The position numbers and the translations under genes were made by a program. 64,000 bases of DNA from Foliamicus sp965115835 (GTDB lineage Bacteria > Pseudomonadota > Gammaproteobacteria > Steroidobacterales > Foliamicaceae): NCBI GenBank assembly GCA_965115835.1, contig OZ220471.1, positions 2,046,001 to 2,110,000 of the forward strand, written 5' to 3'. Below are positions 47,301-59,300 of the stretch, one piece after another. Below the pieces are notes generated by a model that was given only the letters and a program-made list of their open reading frames with translations, did no database searches and had not been told where the DNA came from. Within the stretch, counting starts at the first letter, position 1. Each line of letters starts with the position of its first letter.

Positions 47301-50300
47301 GCCTTCCGTGACCGCCGACGGCGCCGTGATCGACAGCGCCGGCGGATCGTCGTCATCCGTGATCGTCACCGTCGCCGGCGTAAAACTGTTGCCCTGGAGC
47401 GTGCCGCCAATGGTGATCGTCTCGTTCGACTCGTCCGCACTGTCCGTGGTAACTACCAGATCGAAACTCGCCTCGCCCGAGGTCGCGCCCGCGGCAACGG
47501 CAAGGTCGAAGTCCGTGACCTCGCTGAAATCCGTCCCCGCCGTCGCCGTGCCGCCGGACACACCGACCGTGACGGTGGTCGGAATGGTGGCCGTCGCTGT
47601 CCCACTGCGTGTGGCCGTCACCTTGATCGCAGTGGTCCCGCTCGACTCGGTCACCGAAACCGGATCCGCAGCCAGCGTCCAGGCGGTGGACAGCACATCG
47701 TCGTCCGTGATCGTCACCGTGGTCGTGGTGTTGCCCAGAACAAAGCCGCCCGGCAGCGCGCTGCCTTCCGCCAGCTCAATCGTTACCGTAAAGGTCTCAT
47801 CGGACTCGTCCAGCGTGTCGTCGGTGATCGGAACCGCAATCGTCTTCGACGTGTCGGCGCTGTTGAACGCCACTTCAGTCACCGCATCGTTGTCGTAGTC
47901 GCCGTCAGCCGGCGCGCTGGCGCCCGTCGCCGAAGCTCCGCCGTAGCTGACATCAAAGGTCACCGACCGGCCAAAGGCCGCAGGAGTCGTGATCGTCACC
48001 TCGGCGTTGCCCGCACCTTCGCCCACCGTCAGCGCGGTCGGCGTCGAAACCGAAGTCGCCGCACCCACCGTGATCGTCACCGACTCGCTGTCCTCGTTGC
48101 CGTTGCCGTCGGAGGCGGTAACGCTCATCACATAGGCGCCTGTCGCCGTCGGCGTGAACGTCAGCGTCTCTCCGCTCAGCGTCACCCCGTCCGGCAGCGA
48201 CGGCCCGCTGGTCCTGCTCCAGACATAGCTCACCGTATCGCCATCCCCGTCCGTCGCCGACGCCGTGACCGACACCTCCTGGCCCACCTTCCTCGTGACA
48301 TTGGTCAGCGCCGCCAGCACCGGCGAGGCGTCGTCATCCGTGATCGTGCCGCTCGCCGTCGCCGTGCCGAGGATGGCGTTGCTCTCATTCAACAGCTTCA
48401 GCACCACCTTCTCGTCGTCCTCGTCCAACTCGTCGCCCGTCACCGAAACCGTGATCGTCTTGCTCGTCTCGCCGGCCGCAAACGTCAGCGTCCCCGACAG
48501 ATCGGTGAAGTCCGTCCCCGCCGCCGTCGAAGTCGCATCCACCGCATAGTCCACCGTCACCGACCGACCGCTGGCCGCGTCCAGCGCAACCGTGAACACC
48601 ATGTCGCTGCTGCCGCTGTCGCCTTCCGTGACCGCCGACGGCGCCGTGATCGACAGCGCCGGCGGATCGTCGTCGTCCGTGATCGTCACCGTCGCCGGCG
48701 TAAAACTGTTGCCCTGGAGCGTGCCGCCAATGGTGATCGTCTCGTTCGACTCGTCCGCACTGTCCGTGGTAACTACCAGATCGAAACTCGCCTCGCCCGA
48801 GGTCGCGCCCGCGGCAACGGCAAGGTCGAAGTCCGTGACCTCGCTGAAATCCGTCCCCGCCGTCGCCGTGCCGCCGGACACACCGACCGTGACGGTGGTC
48901 GGAATGGTGGCCGTCGCTGTCCCACTGCGTGTGGCCGTCACCTTGATCGCAGTGGTCCCGCTCGACTCGGTCACCGAAACCGGATCCGCAGCCAGCGTCC
49001 AGGCGGTGGACAGCACATCGTCGTCCGTGATCGTCACCGTGGTCGTGGTGTTGCCCAGAACAAAGCCGCCCGGCAGCACGCTGCCTTCCGCCAGCTCAAT
49101 CGTTACCGTAAAGGTCTCGTCGGACTCGTCCAGCGTGTCGTCGGTGATCGGAACCGCAATCGTCTTCGACGTGTCAGCGCTGTTGAACGCCACTTCAGTC
49201 ACCGCATCGTTGTCGTAGTCACCGTCAGCCGGCGCGCCGGCGCCCGTCGCCGAGGAACCGCCGTAGCTGACATCAAAGGTCACCGACCGGCCAAAGGCCG
49301 CAGGAGTCGTGATCGTCACCTCGGCGTTGCCCACCCCCTCGCCCACCGTCAGCGCGGTCGGCGTCGAAACCGAAGTCGCCGCACCCACCGTGATCGTCAC
49401 CGACTCGCTGTCCTCGTTGCCGTTGCCGTCGGAGGCGGTAACGCTCATCACATAGGCGCCTGCCTCGGTCGGCGTGAACGTCAGCGTCGATCCGCTCAGC
49501 GTCACCCCGCGCGGCAGCGACGGCCCGCTGGTCCTGCTCCAGACATAGCTCACCGTATCGCCATCCCCGTCCGTCGCCGACGCCGTGACCGACACCTCCT
49601 GGCCCACCTTCCTCGTGACATTGGTCAGCGCCGCCAGCACCGGCGACGCGTCGTCGTCCGTGATCGTCCCGCTCGCCGTCGCCGTGCCGAGGCTGGCGTT
49701 GCTCTCATTCAACAGCTTCAGCACCACCTTCTCGTCGTCCTCGTCCAACTCGTCGCCCGTCACCGAAACCGTGATCGTCTTGCTCGTCTCGCCGGCCGCA
49801 AACGTCAGCGTCCCCGACAGATCGGTGAAGTCCGTCCCCGCCGCCGTCGAAGTCGCATCCACCGCATAGTCCACCGTCACCGACCGACCGCTGGCCGCGT
49901 CCAGCGCAACCGTGAACACCATGTCGGTGCTGCCGCTGTCGCCTTCCGCAACCGCCGACGGCGCCGTGATCGACAGCGCCGGCGGATCGTCGTCGTCCGT
50001 GATCGTCACCGTCGCCGGCGTAAAACTGTTGCCCTGGAGCGTGCCGCCAATGGTGATCGTCTCGTTCGACTCGTCCGCACTGTCCGTGGTAACTACCAGA
50101 TCGAAACTCGCCTCGCCCGAGGTCGCGCCCGCGGCAACGGCAAGGTCGAAGTCCGTGACCTCGCTGAAATCCGTCCCCGCCGTCGCCGTGCCGCCGGACA
50201 CACCGACCGTGACGGTGGTCGGAATGGTGGCCGTCGCTGTCCCACTGCGTGTGGCCGTCACCTTGATCGCAGTGGTCCCGCTCGACTCGGTCACCGAAAC

Positions 50301-53300
50301 CGGATCCGCAGCCAGCGTCCAGGCGGTGGACAGCACATCGTCGTCCGTGATCGTCACCGTGGTCGTGGTGTTGCCCAGAACAAAGCCGCCCGGCAGCACG
50401 CTGCCTTCCGCCAGCTCAATCGTTACCGTAAAGGTCTCGTCGGACTCGTCCAGCGTGTCGTCGGTGATCGGAACCGCAATCGTCTTCGACGTGTCGGCGC
50501 TGTTGAACGCCACTTCAGTCACCGCATCGTTGTCGTAGTCACCGTCAGCCGGCGCGCTGGCGCCCGTCGCCGAGGAACCGCCGTAGCTGACATCAAAGGT
50601 CACCGACCGGCCAAAGGCCGCAGGAGTCGTGATCGTCACCTCGGCGTTGCCCACCCCCTCGCCCACCGTCAGCGCGGTCGGCGTCGAAACCGAAGTCGCC
50701 GCACCCACCGTGATCGTCACCGACTCGCTGTCCTCGTTGCCGTTGCCGTCGGAGGCGGTAACGCTCATCACATAGGCGCCTGTCGCCGTCGGCGTGAACG
50801 TCAGCGTCTCTCCGCTCAGCGTCACACCGCCCGGCAGTGACGGCCCGCTGGTCCTGCTCCAGACATAGCTCACCGTATCGCCATCCCCGTCCGTCGCCGA
50901 CGCCGTGACCGACACCTCCTGGCCCACCTTCCTCGTGACATTGGTCAGCGCCGCCAGCACCGGCGACGCGTCGTCGTCCGTGATCGTCCCGCTCGCCGTC
51001 GCCGTGCCGAGGCTGGCGTTGCTCTCATTCAACAGCTTCAGCACCACCTTCTCGTCGTCCTCGTCCAACTCGTCGCCCGTCACCGAAACCGTGATCGTCT
51101 TGCTCGTCTCGCCGGCCGCAAACGTCAGCGTGCCCGACAGATCGGTGAAGTCCGTGTCCGCCGTCGCCGTCGAAGTCGCATCCACCGCATAGTCCACCGT
51201 CACCGACCGACCGCTGGCCGCGTCCAGCGCAACCGTGAACACCATGTCGGTGCTGCCGCTGTCGCCTTCCGTGACCGCCGACGGCGCCGTGATCGACAGC
51301 GCCGGCGGATCGTCGTCATCCGTGATCGTCACCGTCGCCGGCGTAAAACTGTTGCCCTGGAGCGTGCCGCCAATGGTGATCGTCTCGTTCGACTCGTCCG
51401 CACTGTCCGTGGTAACTACCAGATCGAAACTCGCCTCGCCCGAGGTCGCGCCCGCGGCAACGGCAAGGTCGAAGTCCGCGACCTCGCTGAAATCCGTCCC
51501 CGCCGTCGCCGTGCCGCCCGCCACACCGACCGTGACGGTGGTCGGAATGGTGGCCGTCGCTGTCCCACTGCGTGTGGCCGTGACCGTCACCTCGGTCGTG
51601 CCGCTGCCCTCGGTCACCGAAACCGGATCCGCAGCCAGCGTCCAGGCGGTGGACAGCGTGTCGTCATCGGTGATCGTCACCGTGGTCGTGGTGTTGCCCA
51701 GAACAAAGCCGCCGGGCAGCGCGCTGCCTTCCGCCAGCTCAATCGTTACCGTAAAGGTCTCGTTGGACTCGTCCAGCGTGTCGTCGGTGATCGGAATCGC
51801 AATCGTCTTCGACGTGTCGGCGCTGTTGAACGCCACTTCAGTCACCGCATCGTTGTCGTAGTCGCCGTCAGACGGCGCGCTGGCGCCCGTCGCCGAGGAA
51901 CCGCCGTAGGTGACATCAAAGGTCACCGACCGGCCAAAGGCCGCAGGAGTCGTGATCGTCACCTCGGCGTTGCCCGCCCCTTCGCCCACCGTCAGCGCGG
52001 TCGGCGTCGAAACCGAAGTCGCCGCACCCACCGTGATCGTCACCGACTCGCTGTCCTCGTTGCCCTTGCCGTCGGAAGCCGTCACCGTCATCGTGTACGT
52101 GCCCGGAGCCGTCGTCGTAAACGTCAGTCGATCCTCGTTCAGCACCGTGCCCGGCGGAAGCGCCGGCGACGTCTCGCCCGCCTTGCGCCGCGTCCAGTAG
52201 TAGGTCACCGTGTCCCCGTCACCGTCCGTTGCCGACGCCGTGATGTCCACATCCTCGCCGACCGTCACCGTCTGGGCCGTCAGCGACGCCAGCACCGGCG
52301 AGGCGTCGTCGTCCGTGATCGTGCCGATCGCCGTCGCAATGATCGTGCCGAGGCTGGCGCCCAATGGCTGGGACAGCTTCAGCACTACCGTCTCGTCGTC
52401 CTCGTCCCACTCGTCGCCCGTCACCGAAACCGTGATCGTCTTGCGGGTCTCGCCCGCGGCAAAGATCAGTACGCCCGACAGGTCGATGAAGTCCGTGTCC
52501 GCCGTCGCCGTCGATGTCGTATCCACCCCGTAGAGCACCAGCACCTCACTGCCGCTGGCCGCATCCAGCGCCACAGTGAAGTCCATGTCGGTGCTGCCGA
52601 TGTCGCCCTCCGCAACCGCCGCCGGCGCAGCGATGGATAACAACGGAAGATCGTCGTTGTCGACGATCGTGCCCGTCGCGGTGGCGTCGGAAAGCCCCAC
52701 GCCGGAGGACGGCTCCGACAGCGTCACCGTGAACGTCTCGTTCAACTCGTACAAGGCGTCGTCCGCCACCGCCACCGTGATCGTCGTGCCGCTCGCGTTC
52801 GCCGCGATCGTCGCCGCCTTCGGCGTCGTCACCGCCGTGAAGTCCTTGCCAGCCGTCGCTGTGTCGCCGCTCTCCGCCGTCACCGTGTACTTGAACATCA
52901 CCTCCGAGGACGATGCCGGAGCCGCTGTCACCGTGAACGTGAACGTCCCGTCCTCCTCCGCCGACACGTCCGCGATGCTCAGCGAAACGGACGGCTTCGG
53001 CGTCGCCCGCACTACCGCAGACTGCGCGCCGTTGCCCGCGTCGTTCACCGCCCGGATGCGGAAGCGGTACTCGGCGCCGTTGGTCAGACCCGACACCGTG
53101 TGGCTCACGGTGTCGGCGTCCGAACTGGTGATGTCGGTCCACTTGCCCCATCTCTTGCTTCCTTCGCGCTGTTGCACCTGATACCTGGTGATCGAATCGT
53201 TGTCCGGGTCGTCCCACGACAGCGCCACCTGGGCATTGCCCGGGGTGGCCGTCAGGCCCGTCGGCGCCGCGGGCTTGGCGGCGGCCACCGTGATCGTCAC

Positions 53301-56300
53301 CTCCTCGGTGTCCGTGTTGCCCTTGCCGTCCGAGGCCGTCACCGTCATCGTGTACGTGCCGACCGCAGGCGGCGTGAACGTCAGGCGCGCCGCGTCCAGC
53401 ATCGTACCGTCCGGAATTGCCGGCGTCTCGTCCACCTTGCGCGTCCAGGCGTACGTCACTGTGTCCCCGTCCTCGTCCGTGGCGGACGCCATGATGTCGA
53501 TGTCCTGACCCGGCCTGACCGTCTGGTTCGCAATCTCCGCCAGCACCGGCGAGGCGTCGTCGTCCGTGATCGTGCCGATCGCCGTCCTCGTGCCGAGGCT
53601 GGCGCCCAATGGCCGGGACAGCTTCAGCACCACCGTCTCGTCGTCCTCGTCCAACTCGTCGGCCGCCACCGAAAACGTGAGCGTCTTGCTCGTCTCGCCC
53701 ACCGCAAACCACAGCCACCCCAAACTGGAGTATCGATCGGGTCCGAAATCGCCGTACCACATCGCCGTCGAACGCGCAGCCACCGCAACGCTCACCGCCA
53801 CCTCCCGGCCGCTGGCGGCGTCCAGCGTGACCGTGAACACCATGTCGGTGCTGCCGATGTCGCCTTCCGTAACCGCCGCAGGCGCCGCAATCGACAGCGA
53901 CGGCGAATCGTCGTCATCCGTGATCGTGCCGCTCGCCGTCGCAATGATCGTGCCGAGGCTGGCGCCCAATGGCTGGGACAGCTTCAGCACCACCGTCTCG
54001 TTTGACTCGTCCAGCTCGTCGCCCATCACTGAAACCGTGATCGTCTTGCCCGTCTCGCCGGGCGCAAAGATCAACACGCCCGACAGATCGGTGAAGTCCG
54101 TCCCCGCCGTCGCCGTGGAACTCGTATCCACCCCGTAGAGCACCAGCACCTCACTGCCGCTGGCCGCGTCCAGCGCCACCGTGAAGGTCATGTCGGTGCT
54201 GCCAATGTCACCCTCCGCAACCGCCGGCGGCGCGGCGATGGATAGCAACGGCAGATCATCGTTGTCGGTGATCGTGCCCGTCGCGGTGGCGTCGGAAAGA
54301 CCCACGCCGGAGGACGGCTCCGACAGCGTCACCGTGAACGTCTCGTTCAACTCGTACAAGGCGTCGTCCGCCACCGCCACCGTGATCGTCGCGCTGCTCG
54401 CGTTCGCCGCGATCGTCGCCGCCTTCGGCGTCGTCACCGCCGTGAAGTCCTTGCCAGCCGTCGCTGTGTCGCCGCTCTCCGCCGTCACCGTGTACTTGAA
54501 CGTCACCTCCGAGGACGATGCCGGAGCCGCTGTCACCGTGAACGTGAACGTCCCGGACTCCGACGCCGTCACGTCCGCGATGCTCAGCGACACCGCCGAT
54601 GTCGCCGCCGTCACCGTGATCGTCACGGTCCCGTTGTCCTCGTTGCCCTTGCCGTCCGAGGCCGTCACCGTCATCGTGTACGTGCCGACCGCAGGCGGCG
54701 TGAACGTCAGGCGCGCCGCGTCCAGCGTCGTACCGTCCGGAATTGCCGGCGGCTCGTCCACCTTGCGCGTCCAGTAGTAGGTCACCGTGTCCCCGTCACC
54801 GTCCATTGCCGACGCCGTGATGTCCACATCCTCGCCGACCGTCACCGTCTGGGCCGTCAGCGACGCCAGCACCGGCGATGAGTCGTCGTCCGTGATCGTG
54901 CCGCTCGCCGTCGCCGTGCCGAGGCTGGCGCCCAATGGCTGGGACAGCTTCAGCACCACCGTCTCGTCGTCCTCGTCTCGCTCGTCGCCCGTCACCGAAA
55001 CCTTGATCGTCTTGCTCGTCTCGCCCGCCGCAAAGGTCAGGGTGCCGGCACCCCCGGTGAAGTCGGTGTCCGCCGTCGCCGTCGATGTCGTATCCACCCC
55101 GTAGAGCACCAGCACCTCACTGCCGCTGGCCGCGTCCAGCGCCACCGTGAAGGTCATGTCGGTGCTGCCAATGTCACCCTCCGCAACCGCCGCCGTGCGC
55201 GCCGCGATGAACAAGGCCGGCAGATCATCGTTGTCGGTGATCGTGCCCGTCGCGGTGGCGTCGGAAAGACCCACGCCGGAGGACGGCTCCGACAGCGTCA
55301 CCGTGAACGTCTCGTTCAACTCGTACAAGGCATCGTCCGCCACCGCCACCGTGATCGTCGCGCTGCTCGCGTTCGCCGCGATCGTCGCCGCCTTCGGCGT
55401 CGTCACCGCCGTGAAGTCCTTGCCAGCCGTCGCTGTGTCGCCGCTCTCCGCCGTCACCGTGTACTTGAACGTCACCTCCGAGGACGATGCCGGAGCCGCT
55501 GTCACCGTGAACGTGAACGTCCCGGACTCCGACGCCGTCACGTCCGCGATGCTCAGCGACACCGCCGATGTCGCCGCCGTCACCGTGATCGTCACGGTCC
55601 CGTTGTCCTCGTTGCCCTTGCCGTCGGAAGCCGTCACCGTCATCGTGTACGTGCCCGGAGCCGTCGTCGTAAACGTCAGTCGATCCTCGTTCAGCACCGT
55701 GCCCGGCGGAAGCGCCGGCGACGTCTCGCCCGCCTTGCGCCGCGTCCAGTAGTAGGTCACCGTGTCCCCGTCACCGTCCGTTGCCGACGCCGTGATGTCC
55801 ACATCCTCGCCGACCGTCACCGTCTGGGCCGTCAGCGACGCCAGCACCGGCGAGGCGTCGTCGTCCGTGATCGTGCCGATCGCCGTCGCAATGATCGTGC
55901 CGAGGCTGGCGCCCAATGGCTGGGACAGCTTCAGCACTACCGTCTCGTCGTCCTCGTCCCACTCGTCGCCCGTCACCGAAACCGTGATCGTCTTGCGGGT
56001 CTCGCCCGCGGCAAAGGTCAGGGTGCCGGCACCCCCGGTGAAGTCCGTTCCCGCCGTCGCCGTCGAACTCGCATCCACCGCATAGTCCACCGTCACCGCC
56101 CGACCGCTGGCCACGTCCAGCGCCACAGTGAAGTCCATGTCGGTGCTGCCGATGTCGCCTTCCGTAACCGCCGCTGGCGCCGCAATCGACAGCGACGGCG
56201 GATCGTCGTCATCCGTGATCGTCACCGTGGCCGGCGTGAAACTGTTGCCTTGGAGCGTGCCGCCAACAGTGACCGTCTCGTCCGCCTCGGCCACGCTGTC

Positions 56301-59300
56301 CGCGGTGACCGCCAGATTGAAACTCGCCTCGCCCGAGGTCACACCCGCAGCAACGGTGAGGTCGAAGTCCGTGACCTCGCTGAAATCCGTCCCCGCTGTC
56401 GCCGTGCCGCCGGACACACTGACCGCGACGGTGGTCGGACGGGTGGCCGTCGCTGTCCCACTGCGTGTGGCCGTCACCTTGATCGCGGTAGTCCCGCTGC
56501 CCTCGGTCACCGAACCCAGATCCGCAGCCAGCGTCCAGACGGTGGACAGCGTGTCGTCATCCGTGATCGTCACCGTCGTCGTGGTGTTGCCCAGCACAAA
56601 ATTATCCGGCAATGTGCTGCCGTTCGCCAGCGCAATCGTTACCGTGAAGGTCTCGTCGGACTCGTCCAACGTGTCGTCCGTAATCGGAACTGAAATCGTC
56701 TTCGCCGTGTCGCCGGTGCCGAACGTGACCGATGCGACCGCATCGTTGTCGTAGTCGCCGTCAGACGGCGCGCTGGCGCCCGTCGCCGAAGCCCCGCCGT
56801 AGCTGACATCAAAGGTCACCGACCGGCCAAAGGCCGCAGGAGTCGTGATCGTCACCTCGGCGTTGCCCGCACCTTCGCCCACCGTCAGCGCGGTCGGCGT
56901 CGAAACCGAAGTCGCCGCACCCACCGTGATCGTCACCGACTCGCTGTCCTCGTTGCCGTTGCCGTCGGAGGCGGTAACGCTCATCACATAGGCGCCTGTC
57001 GCCGTCGGCGTGAACGTCAGCGTCTCTCCGCTCAGCGTCACACCGCCCGGCAGCGACGGCCCGCTGGTCTTGCTCCAGACATAGCTCACCGTATCGCCAT
57101 CCCCGTCCGTCGCCGACGCCGTGACCGACACCTCCTGGCCCACCTTCCTCGTGACATTGGTCAGCGCCGCCAGCACCGGCGACGCGTCGTCGTCTGTGAT
57201 CGTCCCGCTCGCCGTCGCCGTGCCGAGGCTGGCGTTGCTCTCATTCGACAGCTTCAGCACCACCCTCTCGTCGTCCTCGTCCAACTCGTCGCCCGTCACC
57301 GAAACCGTGATCTGCTTGCTCGTCTCGCCGGCCGCAAACGTCAGCGTGCCCGACAGATCGGTGAAGTCCGTGTCCGCCGTCGCCGTCGAAGTCGCATCTA
57401 CTGCATAATCAACCGTCACCTCCCGGCCGCTGGCGGCGTCCAGCGTGACCGTGAAGGTCATGCCGGCGCTGCTGCTGTCGCCTTCCGCAACCGCCGACGG
57501 CGCCGTGATCGACAGCGCCGGCGGATCGTCGGCGTCGATGATCGTGACCGTCGCGTGGGCGTCGGAGGCGAGCATCACGCCGGCGGATGGATCGAACAGC
57601 ATCACCGTGAATGTCTCGTCGTCCTCGTCCAGCCCGTCGCCTCTCACCCACACCTCGATATTCGTGCTTCTCGATCCCGCCGGGATCGTCGCCGTCAACG
57701 GCGTCGTCACCGCAAGGAAGTCATAGTCAGCCGGCAACGGCGTCGTCACCGGATTGCTAGCCGTCGCGGTCACCGGATTGCCAGCCGTCGCGGTGTCGCC
57801 GCTCTCCGCCGTCACTGTGTACTTGAAGCTGATCTCCGAGGCAGATGCCGAAGACGCTATAACCTTTACTGCATATCCTGCTGTCCTAGGAGGGAGCGGC
57901 GGCCGCCTATAGATGTTATTAGGGAACCGAATTCCAGTTCCGGGCGGACTAATTATTCCGGGCGGACTAATCAACAGCCTGCTCCCACTAGTTCTGGTCG
58001 ACAGCCTGCCCCCCTTGGGCTCCGTCTGCGCCCCATCCACGGCTCTCAGCACCACCGTGCCCTCTGGCACCGCGCCGTCTTTCAGTGTGCCGTATACCCT
58101 ATTTGACACTCTATGATCTGGATAGTAGTCGTAGCCGCGGAGGGGTAAAAGTACGATGAAGTATCTTTCCGAGCCTTCCACCAGAAAGTCCGTTCTGGTC
58201 GGGATCCTCACCGTGCCCCTCCGACTGGGGGTCTCGCCAAAGGACGCGGTGAAGAGCCCAGACATCTTGCCCTGAATGTCGTTCTCGTCGAAACCGCTCA
58301 GAGAGGCCGGCTGCAGCCTCAGATTCACCTTCAGATCGCCTGTCCGTGCCAAGTAGGGCGAGGTGATCCAAAGGATGATGTCCTCGCCCTCCGTTACCGG
58401 CGCCGGAGGTGTCCAAAGACTCAATATCGAGGCCCTGTCCGGCACCGTCACGCTGACATCGTCGATGTCGAGCGACGAGCCGTAGTTCGCGTCGCTGCTT
58501 GATGCCGCATGCGTCAGCGTCGCCGTGTCGTGCGTCGTGTCCGTGTCGGACCCGGCGCTCACCGTCACCGTCTGCGCCATGCCGTAGTCCGAAGGCGTGA
58601 ACGTCAGCGAAGATGGATTCACCATCACATCGCCCGAGGCGCCGCCCACCGTCACCGTCACGTTCGCTGACGGCTTCGTGTCCAGCTTCACTGTATAGCT
58701 GCCGCTGCTGCCTTCTACTATTCTCAACTCGGAAGCGGAAAGCGTCACGCCGGGAACGTGGACCGCGCCAACCGTCACGGATACCGTCGCCGCGGGATCA
58801 TACAGACGTACGAGCCCATTAAAAAGTGGTACGCGGCTGGCGTGATTGATGGTGGCCTTACTGCCGGCAGTAAGGCCCGTTACCGTCACCGTCTGCGCGG
58901 TCCGGGCGGTGGCACTGGTGAACGTTAGCGAGGACGGGCTCACCCGCACCCCGCTGCTGCTCGTCAGCGTCACCGTCATCGGCTTAGTTGAGGATAGAAA
59001 GCCGTAAGCACTGGGGCTCAGCCTCACGCTATAGGTAATTCTGGCGCCGCCCGGCCCCACACTGGCGTTGTAGGCCACGAGACTGCTTCCCGCCCTCGTG
59101 ATCCCGCCACCGCTGAACTCCAGCAACGGAAGGTCGGTGTTGATGATGCTCACCTCCGCCAGATCCGACCACGGACCGGGCACATCTTCCCAGTTGACGA
59201 CATCCACCGCCCGGACCTGATACTGAAGCAACTCACCGTGCCAGTAAAACTCGGCGTCCAGTGTCGCGGATCGGGTCAACGCCGTGCTGTTTGTGACAAC

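Noticed and set aside
46074..50840. Very long plus-strand open frames antisense to the giant gene
   Set aside because: They follow the codon pattern of the repeats on the other strand, are Arg-rich, and copy the 1.32-kb period. They have no domain-like sequence or ribosome sites.
45064..51669. Regularly spaced repeats as a CRISPR array
   Set aside because: The period is about 1320 bp, within one coding frame, and units are near-identical throughout with no short-repeat/spacer alternation.
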